The notes under the pieces are model-generated. The model did not search any database. It was not told the origin of the DNA and worked only from the letters and a program-made list of their open reading frames with translations. Positions 21,261-32,214 of a stretch of DNA of 64,000 nucleotides are shown in pieces. Origin of the DNA: Rheum nobile. Taxonomy: Eukaryota; Streptophyta; Magnoliopsida; Caryophyllales; Polygonaceae. The first letter of the stretch is position 1. Each line of letters opens with the position of its first letter. The stretch spans positions 5,146,001 to 5,210,000 of the forward strand of contig WOAB01000583.1 in NCBI GenBank assembly GCA_027886185.1, in the 5' to 3' direction. A program made the translations under genes and the position numbers.

Positions 21261-22658
21261 TGACGGGGGCTAGAAATGCGCAATGCAAATATCGTTGATT
21301 AGCCTAGTCAAAGTAAATGTCCTAACATACCTACTAAACAGATGTATAGTAAGCAAGTAAGGGTCGAACCCACATGGAAGATTTGATGCAGTATGCAATT
21401 GTGATTGACAAGTAACAATAAAGGGGGGTTTTAGTAATCAAGCAGAGCAAAGCAAACAAGTTTAGTTGATGAGAAAATATGATTGGGAAAGTAGTCCTAC
21501 TAGAACGAGATCCACAATACAGAGATATAATTTGATCACAGAAATCTATTCAATCCAAGTTCTTTTATTATTCTTATAGTTGTTCCCACTCTGATCTTAA
21601 GTACTACCAATTCTCACAGTTGTTGATAGACTTATTACTATATCAATGGAAAAGTACCTCCGATTCTCACAGTTGTCGGTGTACTTTACCACTAACACAA
21701 CAATAGCAATGCACACAAGGATATATGATACATGCAAATAGAAGGTGATTCCTTACTACTTAACATGCAAATGATTCTCACTCACGATTGCGCGCTCGTA
21801 TTCCACTATATGCAACAATCGTGTATGCTACTAGATATGCACTCGTATTCCACTATATGCAAATCCTAGCAATTGATAAAAAGTATTCAACCTAGTTGAT
21901 CAGGCTATGAAGAATAACAATAAATCAGTATTCAATATTACCAAGAGAATCAAACCAACACTTATAAGAATAAGAACAAGGAATAGAAATCTCACAAACA
22001 CATCAACTGTATTGCTTCAAACGTCTAGTAGAACAAAGGGGAAGTTAGTTCTCCATTCAGATGAGAATGAAAACCTAATAGAAAAGTAACGATGATAACA
22101 ATAGTAGAAGTAGTAGCAGTCTCTGACTCTTAACCTAGAAAGAGGTCTTAAATAAGCTTAGGAAAACTAGGTTAAAACTAACGAGAATAACAAAGGAAAC
22201 AAAATAATAAAACTAAGGAAATCCGAAAATGCATAAAAGGAAATAAATGTCTTCTGGCCGCGAGGCGTTGAACAGGCCACCGCGGGGCGATGAGATCCAC
22301 CGCGGGACGTCAGGCTCCCACCGCGGGGCGGTGGCTTCCTCTTGGCGCGACCCTCAATCTTCTCTAAGAACCACCACCGGTTCGCGGTGGCTCTGGCGCA
22401 GGGCGGTGAAACTCGCCCGCCTTCTTCAACTCTTCTTCTCTTCTGCTCTTCCTTACTACCAAGTATTGGTAGTCTTTTCCAAGTAAACTCCAGCAGATCC
22501 TTCTCCATCCTCATCATCTCATCTAAGCTGTAAATCCTGGGATATCTTCACTTCGCTCCACAACTTCTGGATCACAGACTTAGCCTAAAAACCACTCATA
22601 AACTCCTCTCAATCATGCTAATAACTGCTAGTAAAGGTGCATGAAATAACACCTATCA
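21261..22658 (-). repeat. Element D 3' LTR
   Basis: A 1398-bp LTR with TG...CA ends, nearly identical to 27254-28633. It contains the plant Athila/Tat-style GGTCGAACCCAC block near 21355 and a cluster of GC-rich hairpins at 22257-22400. The small ORFs inside (21907-22089, 22167-22517) are not genes. Confidence 0.9.
22257..22400. repeat. GC-rich hairpin cluster in D 3' LTR
   Basis: CCACCGC-GGG-GCGGTGG forms a perfect 7-bp stem with 3-nt loop at 22318-22334. Variants (CACCGCGGGGCGATG, CACCGCGGGACG) stand at about 22278 and 22298. The equivalent block in the other LTR is 28250-28385, where one unit is deleted. Confidence 0.85.
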
Positions 22659-23494
22659 AATTACCCCATACTTAGACCTTTACTCATCCCGAGTAAGCTA
22701 AAGAAAAACCTACTCTCTCAATCAAACACCAAGGTCTCAGGAAGTATAAGAAAATATGACACCAGCAACTACAACATATCAACAATAAGCTCCAAACAAC
22801 CAAAACAAGTGATACAAAGATAATTCTAATCCTAACTCCAATCTAGCTCCTTATCGCTCCAGAGTGGCATACCCGAGTCCTCCTTATGACTCCTCTTCTT
22901 ATGACGCCTCGCCAAGAATAATGAGAAATCCTAGAATCACTCTTCTTCTTTTACGCTCATCTTGCCTAGGCGCCCTCTCGGGTTTTCACCTAGCCACTCA
23001 TTTCATTTTGCTAGATATCTCACATATACTTGCATCACTCCAGTCCAATATTGCCCTGGTCTATACCAGCCGGACTACCTGCTTTTTACCTGAACCGCTC
23101 TTTCGGATTTTCAGCTCATCCCAGGATTTTGATTGCCTTTTTTCACATCTTTTTGGCTTTTTCGTTTTTTTTTTTGAAATAAAATACTCGAACGGAAATT
23201 ACAGAACACAAAACAAAACAATGCTATATACACTAGCTAGATAGATAGCAAGTCTAAATCCCTCCCCCATACTTAAACCGAACATTGTCCTCAATGTAGA
23301 AAAGAGAACAAGCAAATGAAATAGGAGAAGGAGAAATAAACTCACTGTGGGCCTGATGGTGGTGGTGGTGGGAACCTCCCAAAGTAGTTCCTCATATGAG
23401 CGTCCATACCGTCCAGACGCTCATCTACATCAGCACGAAACTGGGTCTGCCAAGTCTGCAGACCGGTCTCTACTCGGGTGTTCCAGTGAGTCTG
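22659..23494 (-). mobile_element. Element D: polypurine tract and 3' non-coding region
   Basis: The minus strand reads GTCTAAGTATGGGGTAATT immediately before the LTR. Further in, CATTGAGGACAATG (23283-23296) followed by TTTAAGTATGGGGGAGGG parallels element H at 280-310. No gene: ORFs here are chance. Confidence 0.7.
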
Positions 23495-24628
23495 CTACAC
23501 TGAAAATGCATCAAATCTTGCATACAACTCCTGCCAAGGCGTGGCAGGACCATAAGAAGACGAGGGCGCATCAAACTGAGTCGGCATAGGAGTATCCTCA
23601 CCCACAAACTCAGCAGCAGCAGGAGCAATACCAGCACTAGGGCCCTCGCCATACGGGCCTGAAGGAGCAGCAACAGGGGTATCATCAGTCGTCATTCTGC
23701 TATCACTGGAAATCCACCAATCCGCAAATGAAGGGGAATAGGCAAACGTCCGGGGAAGAATCAGAATGTGGCCATCATAGGAGGACCAGACTAAATCACC
23801 ATCCTTTCCCAATGGCTTCAGCATCGAGCACACTTTCATGTGCACCATATCATACACCGCGTGAGCAACTGGTCGAGGAATCTGATCGGTAGCTATAATG
23901 TCAGCACAAAGAAGGGTGATCAAACCACCCCCACAGATATCACGTGGCTCACCATCACGAATCCTCTTCAAGGAACCCAGAAAGAGGGTAGCCCAACACG
24001 GTGTGTACGTAACAAGCTCCAAGATGCTCAAAAACCACTGGAAATCCTTCAAAGGGACCTTGCCATCATCAACATGGCCAAAGAAATCTCTCATCATCAC
24101 CTTGTGGATCAACCTAAGACAAGGGTGCACCAGCTTCGAGTTCACCTCCTGACCCTTCCTGAACGTCCTGCCCGTAGCAGCCTTCCAGAACTGCAACATA
24201 TCAGACTCAATAATTCCACCAGACCATCCATCCGTTGGTACCTTTGTAATGCCCAGGGCATCACGAATCTCAGCAGCAGACAAAGCATAATCACGCCCAT
24301 TGTAGGTGAACGTGACCTTCATCAACCTCTTGTTGTCTGAACCATCAGAATACCTCTTGAAAGAGGCGATGAACTGGTAACAAAGCTCGGGATACGCATG
24401 GGCAGCCTTGTTCAGGAAAGTCCCCAAACCACACTCTGCTAAACACAGGGACACACACTCCAACATACCAAACTCAGCCAATGTCGGCTTGTCAAAGAAT
24501 TTAGTAGCCAACACCTTCCTCTCCTTCACAACATTGTAGACCTCATTCTCATCCCTCGTAGACACTTGCTTCCTACCTCTAGGTTCCATAAGTAATGAAT
24601 TGAAGTGCTCAAAACAAAGGGCAACCAA
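23495..24628 (-). CDS. Element D envelope-like/ORF-1-type protein
   Basis: A 377-residue ORF, near the position of the extra ORF in Athila elements, close to the 3' LTR. The visible pattern (FDKPTLAEFGMLECVSLCLA, AYPELCYQFIASFK, YNGRDYALSAAEIRDALGI, LVHPCLRLIHKVMMRDFFGH) resembles the Athila ORF-1/putative plant transposon protein families. No signal peptide or clear transmembrane segment is apparent, so a real envelope role is not supported. The C-terminus is Pro/Ala-rich. The start may be the in-frame Met a few codons further in (MEPRGRKQ). It appears intact despite loss of pol, which may mean recent decay of the element. Confidence 0.65.
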   Translation of the reverse strand: MVALCFEHFNSLLMEPRGRKQVSTRDENEVYNVVKERKVLATKFFDKPTLAEFGMLECVSLCLAECGLGTFLNKAAHAYPELCYQFIASFKRYSDGSDNKRLMKVTFTYNGRDYALSAAEIRDALGITKVPTDGWSGGIIESDMLQFWKAATGRTFRKGQEVNSKLVHPCLRLIHKVMMRDFFGHVDDGKVPLKDFQWFLSILELVTYTPCWATLFLGSLKRIRDGEPRDICGGGLITLLCADIIATDQIPRPVAHAVYDMVHMKVCSMLKPLGKDGDLVWSSYDGHILILPRTFAYSPSFADWWISSDSRMTTDDTPVAAPSGPYGEGPSAGIAPAAAEFVGEDTPMPTQFDAPSSSYGPATPWQELYARFDAFSV

Positions 24629-25450
24629 GAGGACTTACAAACGAGCAAACACACGAAGCCTGGAAGTCTCGATGCGGGGCGATGGAGTAGTCGCCGGGTC
24701 GCAGTGGGGGTCAACGCGGGGCGGTGACAGCAGCGACGCGAGGTAGAACAACGCGAGGTGGGGCAGCACGAGGCGGGGCGACAGCGACGCGACGGGGTTG
24801 TGTTTGGCTTGTTTGTGAGGCTAGACTCCAAATTGGGCAAGGAAACTCAAGGTTCAGGCAATTTGGGGCTAGATTCGGACCAAGGATGAGGGAAATAGGG
24901 GAGAATGGGGGATTTGGCTTTGGGAGCTTGAGAGGTGTGTTGGGAATGGAGGGTTTTGTTGAGAGTGGGGCTATGTTAGGGGAAGGGAAAAGGAAGCAAA
25001 GGGGATGATGGGGCCGGATATGTACCATGGCCCAAAGAAAAATCTTGGCCCAAAGGGGGGGGCCCAATCCGTCAAAACCTTATTTACCACTCAAGAAATA
25101 AAAATTTTACTCACCCGTTTAAGGTTTTTTCGGGGCCCTTTATTCTTGCTTTTTTTTTTTAGGGGAGATGATATACCAGACATCCGCCGCGGGGCGGTGA
25201 GCTCCACCGCGGGGCGGTGAGGATCCCCGCGGGGCGGTGAGGATCCCCGCGGGGCGGTGAGACGAACTGAGAACACCATATCCGCTCCATTTACTTTCGT
25301 ACCTGAAATGTTAGTGACAGGCGAACGAAACAAAGCAAAAGAAATTACGAAATTAAACTAAGAGAAAGAAAAATCAAGGAAAAACTACCTCGGGTTGCCT
25401 CCCGGACAGCGCCTTGGTTAACGTCGTTGGCTCGACGTACTGCAGATCAA
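24629..25450 (-). mobile_element. Element D: region where pol should lie, lacking RT and integrase
   Basis: About 820 bp separate the protease and envelope-like ORFs, where a complete element would carry several kilobases of pol. No YxDD, HHCC or other polymerase/integrase motif is seen in any frame. The block holds two GC-rich patches: 24665-24795 and a precise 20-bp tandem repeat at 25181-25260. Confidence 0.75.
25181..25260. repeat. Tandem 20-bp GC-rich repeat
   Basis: Four units end at 25200, 25220, 25240 and 25260. Each has CCGCGGGGCGGTGA; the second keeps the full hairpin CACCGC-GGG-GCGGTG, while the last two carry GGATCC as the linker. Confidence 0.9.
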
Positions 25451-26557
25451 TCACCACCTAGAATAGGATCCCCTCGGAATCATCCTACTCGTCTCTTCCT
25501 GTCGAGACTTCCCATGGAAAGGTTGAGACCTTAGACCATGTTCCCTCTTGGCCAATGACTCCTTGATTACTTCATTTGGAGCATCTCCCTCATACTTAGA
25601 GCGATGTGGGGGCCGATATGGCTCAACCTGAATATGTTGCACGTTACTAGATAAAGGCTTACAACCTTGTATGGTTAGTGTAGGGGGGCAAGTGCCCAAA
25701 ATAGAGGGAATGGAATCTCCTATGTCATCCAGCAAGACATCATCAACATGCAATTCATGCAACTCAATAGGTCCATCAATAGTAGAACACTCAACTACGG
25801 TCTCTACTGCACCAGTTTTAACATTTTCATGCACATGATCATCAATATCACTAATGCAGCAAGGGGAAGGCAATTTAATGGAGTTGGCTTTATGAATATT
25901 ATGTTCAAAAATTATTCCATCGAATTCCATAGTTAAAGTTCCACTATCTACATCAATCTTTGTCATGGATGTTTTCATAAAAGGTCGACCTAACATAACA
26001 GGAGCAACCTGCTCATCATAGTCCATATCCATAACAAAGAAATCAGTAGGGAAAATCAAAGGACCTATCCTCACAAGAACATCCTCCACAATACCCTTAG
26101 GGGGCACACAAGAACCATCAGCAAGTTGTATCACAATGTTAGAATCATACAAGGGTCCTATTCCTAAATCTTCAATCAAAGAATAAGGTAACACATTAAT
26201 AGAGGCACCCAAGTCTAACAAGGCTTTCTCAAATCGATGCTCACCTATAGTAATAGGAATAGTAAATGTACCTGGATCCTTGCAATTCTCAGGCAGACGC
26301 CTCTGAAATACCGCCGATGCATGTTCACCCACTGGAACCTTCTTCTGGACCTTCAGCTTCTGTGTCCTCTTCACGGTGCACAACTCCTTTAAGAACTTGG
26401 CATATCGAGGGACAGCCTTGATAAGCTTGATCGGGGGAATGTTCACCTCACAGTCCCGAAATGTCTCGAACAGATCGCTGTCTTTAGCTACTCTCTTGGC
26501 CTCCAGCGCCTCAGGGAAAGGTGTTGGTGGCTTCTCAGAACCCAAAGGAGGAAACAC
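25451..26557 (-). CDS. Element D gag-pol fragment with aspartic protease
   Basis: A 368-residue ORF. Its first quarter resembles the end of gag. Then comes an Athila-style retropepsin: FEKALLDLGASINVLPYSLI (about residues 130-150, with the catalytic Asp in DLGAS), and downstream VAPVMLGRPFM, matching the conserved LGRPF block. The remainder is linker. Protease would process the polyprotein in virus-like particles. The ORF stops before any reverse transcriptase. The 5' part of gag and the primer-binding site are cut off at about 26787. Confidence 0.85.
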   Translation of the reverse strand: MFPPLGSEKPPTPFPEALEAKRVAKDSDLFETFRDCEVNIPPIKLIKAVPRYAKFLKELCTVKRTQKLKVQKKVPVGEHASAVFQRRLPENCKDPGTFTIPITIGEHRFEKALLDLGASINVLPYSLIEDLGIGPLYDSNIVIQLADGSCVPPKGIVEDVLVRIGPLIFPTDFFVMDMDYDEQVAPVMLGRPFMKTSMTKIDVDSGTLTMEFDGIIFEHNIHKANSIKLPSPCCISDIDDHVHENVKTGAVETVVECSTIDGPIELHELHVDDVLLDDIGDSIPSILGTCPPTLTIQGCKPLSSNVQHIQVEPYRPPHRSKYEGDAPNEVIKESLAKREHGLRSQPFHGKSRQEETSRMIPRGSYSRW

Positions 26558-26629
26558 GGGGCGAACATAGTCATCAACATATAACTCATCAGCGGAGCTG
26601 GATTGTTGGGGGCCGGGTCACGGTAAGCC

Positions 26630-26787
26630 CACCGCGGGGCGGTGGTCATCGCCGCGAGGCGGTGAGGTCTCGGTGGTATTACTGAGATCAGCCGTCGAGT
26701 CGCGGCCAGAGTCGCCGCGGGGCGGTGACAACAGTGTTTCCTGACTGGCCTCAGCCTCAACTTTTCGCCGGGTCGCGGTGGGGTCAA
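26630..26787. repeat. GC-rich hairpin cluster at the 5' edge of D internal DNA
   Basis: CACCGCGGGGCGGTGG stands near 26632. Variants (CGCCGCGAGGCGGTGA, CGCCGCGGGGCGGTGA) follow up to about 26730, then GCCGGGTCGCGGTGGGG just before the junction with duplicated host DNA. Confidence 0.8.
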
Positions 26788-27253
26788 GATCATGACCACA
26801 TTGTATACCGAAGAAGGGATCCGTCAAAGAAAAAATCAAAAACAGGCGACGGGGTGGGACCAAGCACAGTAAATGAACCGGTGGAGGAAGCGACATATGC
26901 AGACCCGCCACTGAACACCATGGCGTTTAACGATCCACCAATATACCAGAATGTTAACCCAGATGTGGTAAGTAACTATACATATGCTTAGAGAATAGCC
27001 TGTCGGTTATTTAATATTGTTTCTAATAATTTATTTTATAGTATCAGTCATGGTTTGTACCTCCTGCACCTGAGCAACCTAATGGTTGGCCCATGTGGCC
27101 AGGAGATATGAGTGGGCAAGGTGTTTGGCCCGCTCAACAGCCTAGCTTTGAGGTACCGGCGGAGGAATCGACTGCTTCTACACAGCCTAGGCAGGGTAGA
27201 CAGCCTAGGCAGCAGGGTAGACAGCGTAGACAAGCTGGAGGTCGAGATGCTAT
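26788..27253 (+). repeat. Second copy of PMD exon 1-intron-exon 2 DNA inside element D
   Basis: This repeats 20787-21260 almost exactly, including the GTAAGT donor, the intron and the last five bases GCTAT before the LTR. Only about a dozen differences are seen. This copy keeps the frame that copy 1 has lost (no extra A residues; CAG instead of TAG). The beginning of exon 1 is missing: similarity starts at AAGATCATGACCACATTG. See the finding on how it may have arisen. Confidence 0.9.
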
Positions 27254-28633
27254 TGACGGGGGCTAGAAATACGCAATGCAAATATTGTTGATTAGCCTAG
27301 TCAAAGTAAATGTCCTAACAGACCTACTAAACAGATGTATAGTAAGCAAGTAAGGGTCGAACCCACAGGGAAGATCTGATGCAGTATGCAATTGTGATTG
27401 ACAAGTAACAATAAAGGGGTTTTTTTAGTAATCAAGCAGAGCAAAGCAAACAAGTTTAGTTGATGAGAAAATATGATTGGGAAAGTAGTCCTACTAGAAC
27501 GAGATCCACAATACAGAGATATAATTTGATCACAGAAATCTATTCAATCCAAGTTCTTTTATTATTCTTATAGTTGTTCCCACCCTGATCTTAAGTACTA
27601 CCAATTCTCACAATTGTTGATAGACTTATTACTATATCAATGGAAAAGTACCTCCGATTCTCACAGTTGTCGGTGTACTTTACCACTAACACAGCAATAG
27701 CAATGCACACAAGGATATAGGATACATGCAAATAGAAGGTGATTCCTTACTACTTAACATGCAAATGATTCTCACTCACGATTGCGCGCTCGTATTCCAA
27801 TATACGCAACAATCGTGTATGCTACTAGATATGCACTCGTATTCCACTATATGCAAATCCTAGCAATTGATAAAAAGTATTCAACCTAGTTGATCAGGCT
27901 ATGAAGAATAACAATAAATCAGTATTCAATATTACCAAGAGAATCAAACCAACACTTATAAGAATAAGAACAAGGAATAGAAATCTCACAAACACATCAA
28001 TTGTATTGCTTCAAACGTCTAGTAGAACAAAGGGGAAGTTAGTTCTCCATTCAGATGAGAATGAAAACCTAATAGAAAAGTAACGATGATAACAATAATA
28101 GAAGTAGTAGCAGTCTCTGCCTCTTAACCTAGAAAGAGGTCTTAAATAAGCTTAGGAAAACTAGGTTAAAACTAACGAGAATAACAAAGGAAACAAAATA
28201 ATAAAACTAAGGAAATCCGAAAATGCATAAAAGGAAATAAATGTCTTCTGGCCGTGAGGCGTTGAACACGGCCACCGCGGGGCATCAGGCTCCCACCGCG
28301 GGGCGGTGGCTTCCTCTTGGCGCGACCCTCAATCTTCTCTGAGAACCACCACCGGGTCGCGGTGGCTCTGGCGCGGGGCGGTGAAACTCGCCCACCTTCT
28401 TTAGCTCTTCTTCTCTTCTGCTCTTCCTTACTACCAAGTATTGGTAGTCTTCTCCAAGTAAACTCCAGCAGATCCTTCTCCATCCTCATCATCTCATCTA
28501 AGCTGTAAATCATGGGATATCTTCACTTCTCTCCACAACTTCTGGATCACAGACTTAGCCTAAAAACCACTCATAAACTCCTCTCAATCATGCTAATAAC
28601 TGCTAGTAAAGGTGCATGAAATAACACCTATCA
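27254..28633 (-). repeat. Element D second LTR
   Basis: A 1380-bp LTR, about 98 percent like 21261-22658 by eye. It is shorter mainly because one GC-rich unit is missing near 28275. It is followed directly by GCTAT and the continuing PMD gene. Confidence 0.9.
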
Positions 28634-28638
28634 GCTAT

Positions 28639-30521
28639 CGATCCGAAGTTGATAGGACCTATACCGGGAGGTCCAGAGATCCCAAACCTGCTGTTTAGCT
28701 TCACTGCCCACACAACATATTTCATTCATCAGGGCATCGTAAGTTATCAAAACTTGACGCTATTATTAAATTATTTCCCTATTTATTATTGTATCTAACA
28801 TGTTCTTTTTATAGGAGCGAGAAACTCTCACATTTCAGCACATACATGAGCAGCTAAAGAAATGGAGGCTAGACGGTCACTCTCTATGGTGCCATCTTGC
28901 CCGCAATAGCTGCATCACACATTTGCAGGACCTGATCTACACTTATGTGGATCAGCCTTTGATTTCTGTATTTGTGGAGCGATGGCAGCCGGAGACCAAT
29001 TCATTTCATATGCCATTTGGAGAGATGACGATCACTCTCCTGGATGTCTACATAATTTTGGGCCTCAAGATTGATGGGCACGGAATAGGACTTCCTCTCC
29101 AAGATCGCAGCAAGGGCAAAAATGAATTGTACAATGAACAAGTGTTGAGGGCAATGGAGTTCTTTTCCTTGACGGACGAAATGGCTACACGTCGGCTCAC
29201 TGCAGCAACCTGAAAAATCACTGCTTGACCACAGAGCTAGATGATGAGCAGATCGCATCGGGTTATCTGTTGTACCTAGTGGGCTCGACCCTCTTTCCAG
29301 ACAAGTCCTAACACATGTTGCCCATGCCTTATCTGACCTACGTGAGTGACATTGGTGATACTTGCAATCTTTCTTGGGGTTCCGACACGTTGGCATTCAT
29401 GTATCATTCATTGGGCGAGTGTTCACGGCATGAATGTCGTCAGATGTCGACCTGCTACACGTTGTTGCTGGTAAGAATTGTGTTGTATATTATTTTTATA
29501 ATATTTAATTAAATTTAAGGTATAGGTTGATATGTTTGTAAAAACATATTTATGTACAGGCTTAGATCTATCTATACTTCCCAAGCTTTCGTCCTGAACA
29601 AAATCCCTGCTTCGGAGACAATGTGCCATATGCAAGGCGATGGAATCCTGTGCAGACTCGTAGAAGGCAGAGAAGAAACTACAGGGAGGACCTGGATTTA
29701 ATGCAAGCTTGGCATATAAGTATCATAGGATGTGATTTATGTCTCATATTAAAGTATTACAATTGTGTAAAGTTACTTACGGTTGTGTCAATTGCATCCA
29801 ATTTTGTATAGGTTGACTGGCAGCCCTATGGCTATGTTAATTACAGTATCCCGGAGTTGGCTCCTGCCTTTTTTCATGGGGTCATCTCATTTATGAGAAT
29901 TATCGAGCCCTATATGCCGGATCGGGTATCGAGGCAATTTGGAGTGGTACAAGGGATTTCCCGACCGGTTACCGAACCGTCAGTGAGATACCACTCTGGA
30001 TGAGCTAGAATTCTAAACTTGTGTCAGGACCCACGGGCCAAGGGACAGTCTCAGGTAGATAGTTTCTATGGGGCGTAGGCCTCCCAAAAGGTAACGGAGG
30101 CGTGCAAAGGTTTCCTCGGGCCAGACATCCCAGCATCAGAAGTTATATAGTACAGTTTGACCCTACTTCAAACTGGAGTTGGGATGCAAGAAGTGAACAC
30201 TACATCTGGATCACACATATGGGCCCTCCTGCTTTAGATAGATATGAGTGCAGTGTCGACTACATGGAGTGGTACATAGCTCATACACCCATGTGTCAGG
30301 CCTCAGGATGCTGGCATCAGAGATCCTGTCCAGGTAAAAATATGTGTTGGATGTTTGTTTTTAATTTACATATACAATTAAACCGATTCTTTTTAATTTA
30401 TACGTATTTCTGTAGGTCATTGGAAGAGCAATTCTACAACATGCGCGATGCTGTGCGACACTGCATTCAAGACTTCAGACCCTTCGAACATGGCAATGAT
30501 GAGGAGGAGGACGAATATTAA
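28639..30521 (+). pseudogene. PMD (MAIN-like) gene, plant mobile domain part
   Basis: Exons are visible at 28639-28738, 28815-29470, 29560-about 29720, 29812-30333 and 30416-30521, with GT...AG introns. The plant mobile domain is recognised by FHMPFGEMTITLLDVYIILG followed by LKIDGHGI, then the C-terminal block YMPDRVSRQFGVVQGI. The family (MAIN/MAIL1 and transposon-borne relatives) is nuclear; the Arabidopsis members are needed for gene expression and silencing of transposons. Breaks: a frameshift near 29195, TAA at about 29309, TAG at about 29564 where a Trp codon is expected, and further stops near 30000. The C-terminus is acidic (EHGNDEEEDEY). It is the downstream part of the gene starting at 20733. 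Confidence 0.85.
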
Positions 30522-30937
30522 GATGCATATGTTTTCATTTGGTACTTTGGTTGTATTTTAGGGAGTGTCGCACGTTTTATAGAATTGTAGTTTCTTGATT
30601 AGTTTTATGATGACAATCAAACTAATTTGCATGTCTTTGCCATAAATTTTATATCGCACATTTGGTACTTTGTTGGTAATTGTCGGTCGATGCAATGGAT
30701 CTCCACAAATACCTAGCGGTCGAAATTAAAATAACATCCTAAAAAAGAGGTAGAAGAGAATTACACAAGCAAATCCTAAAATACCATCCTAAAAAGTAGC
30801 GTTTAATCTTTGAGCTAGATTTAACTTCGCTTCTGTAAAAAAGAGGTAGAAGAGAATTACACTTCACTTCTGTAATTCTGCACGATTTGTCACAAAGCGT
30901 GCAGAATTACAGAAGCGAATTGTAATTCTGAAGTATT
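30522..30937. other. Spacer after the PMD gene
   Basis: AT-rich probable 3' untranslated and intergenic DNA. Repeated phrases such as AAAAAGAGGTAGAAGAGAAT (about 30743 and 30838) are seen, and AATTCTGCACG...CGTGCAGAATT forms an inverted repeat near 30875-30910. Confidence 0.5.
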
Positions 30938-31081
30938 ATTCGTGACGGATGGTGTGTAGCGGTCCGTCACGGGTGGAACATAGTGGTCCGTCACAGGTGG
31001 AACATAGTGGTCCGTCACGCGCGGTTTGGCTTCTTCCGTCACGGCCGGTTGCATTCCGTTCGTCACGTACAGATTGTTATA
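30938..31081. repeat. 24-bp repeat cluster 3
   Basis: Six consecutive 24-bp units at 30938, 30962, 30986, 31010, 31034 and 31058. Each has a TCCGTCACGG-type core followed by a variable tail. Units two and three share GTGGAACATAGTG. A partial pair recurs at 32091-32121. Confidence 0.9.
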
Positions 31082-31478
31082 CTTCTAAAAAACCATACAC
31101 AAAATAGAGTATTAAGTTGGGCTTACAATATCTTCTGAAGTGTCATATCCATAAACTACTTAGCGGTTTGAGGTTTATGATAAAAGACTCGTGACCATAG
31201 TTGTATACAACTATATACAACAGTTGTCAAACATTTGTCAAACACGTTAGTCAGGTTTTTTCCACCTGGTTATTAGCTATCAAACACATTACATGTTTTT
31301 TTCACTATATAATAAGCATTAGGGTTGTTTGTTCACTACAACAATTCCAACACAAGCGGCGCCTACATATAAACTTTTGGATAAGCTTCTCTTTCCAGTT
31401 TTTATCGATTTAGTAACACTGATTTATGATATTAATGGATTTATGATATTTGTAAGAACCCAAACACTACAACAAATA

Positions 31479-31915
31479 ATGGCATCTTCATCAAAATCAT
31501 CAACAAACGCAGATAGGCTATGCTATTGTAATTTGAAAGTCGTTGTCCGAACTTGGGATTTGCAGTGGAACTACGAAAGGAGGTATTGGGGATGCCCAAA
31601 AGTGGGGTGTCGTTTCAGGGAGTGGATTGATCCAATGTACGAGGAGAGGTCACACGCCGTTATTCGACAACAATGGCAGGAAAAACAAGATCTTGTTAAG
31701 GAAAATCAAGATCTTGTTAAAGATCTTGATAACATTCGTAGGTATAACTTCAATCTACTAAATGATGTACATCGTAGGTGATTCATGTCGTATCTTTTGT
31801 GTAATGTTGTTTATGTACTATCAACCTTTGTAGGGAGCAAGCAAATTTAGCAAACCAGAGATATCATATGAAGCGAATGTTCACCAGAGACTACCCTACT
31901 TTCTTCAAACGCTAA
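31479..31915 (+). CDS. Small GRF-type zinc-finger protein gene (two exons, apparently intact)
   Basis: Exon 1 (31479-31777) and exon 2 (31834-31915) join in frame across a 56-bp GT...TAG intron to give 126 residues. A GRF zinc finger occupies about residues 12-52: CYC near the start, RRYWGCPK, then CRFREWIDP, matching C-x-C, GRRxxxCP and CxFxxW. A charged, probably coiled-coil helix follows (QWQEKQDLVKENQDLVKDLD). GRF fingers bind single-stranded DNA in known enzymes; stand-alone plant copies are common near transposons and unstudied. It is transcribed toward the transposase gene and ends 230 bp from it. Unlike its neighbours it has no visible lesion. Confidence 0.8.
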
Positions 31916-32147
31916 AACAGTGTCATATCTTTTCTCTAATTTTTTCTAAGTTTATGATCAATTTGTATTGTTTTCTGTATTGTGTGCTAAATGTCATTGT
32001 AGTCAACCAACATAATGAATAATTTGTATTGTCTTCTAGGTTGATGATCATTTTGTATTGTTCTTATAACGATTAATACAAGTTGGGCTACATAGTGGTC
32101 CATCACGGGTGGAACATAGTCTTTACAATGTGCGATTACAATAATAT
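31916..32147. repeat. Convergent 3' spacer with a remnant 24-bp unit
   Basis: The spacer lies between the GRF and transposase-OTU stop codons. It contains the 24-bp unit GTCCATCACGGGTGGAACAT at 32098-32121, plus the tail of another, identical in style to cluster 3. TTTGTATTG repeats near 31964, 32024 and 32053 may be polyadenylation-region DNA. Confidence 0.6.
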
Positions 32148-32214
32148 TTAAGTCCGCTTGCGACCTCGTCTCTTTCTTCTGGAAGAAGGTCTGAACGCCA
32201 TCAACTGAGTAGTG
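32148..32214 (-). pseudogene. Transposase-OTU gene: last codons and stop, cut off by element B
   Basis: The minus strand continues the reading frame of 40404-40495 across element B once B and one target-duplication copy are ignored. It ends in RRKRRGRKR, T and TAA at 32148-32150. The basic tail could be a nuclear-localisation signal. The exact frame continuity across the TAGTG duplication is strong evidence that B inserted into this exon. Confidence 0.85.

Larger units (their letters stand above)
21261..28633 (-). mobile_element. Element D: defective Athila-like retrotransposon with rearranged 5' end
   Basis: Outer ends are TGACGGGGGC at 21261 and ACACCTATCA at 28633, flanked by the 5-bp duplication GCTAT (21256-21260 and 28634-28638). 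Reading on the minus strand, the LTR starts TGATAGGTGTTATTTC. The inside encodes a protease-type ORF and an envelope-like ORF but no reverse transcriptase, RNase H or integrase. Unusually, the place next to the 5' LTR that should hold the primer site holds a second copy of the host PMD exon DNA (26788-27253). Athila affinity rests on the DLGAS protease motif and the envelope-like ORF. Confidence 0.8.

Noticed and set aside
22864..23244. 126-residue plus-strand ORF in D
   Set aside because: Lies antisense in D's 3' non-coding region; the parallel region in element H has no such ORF.
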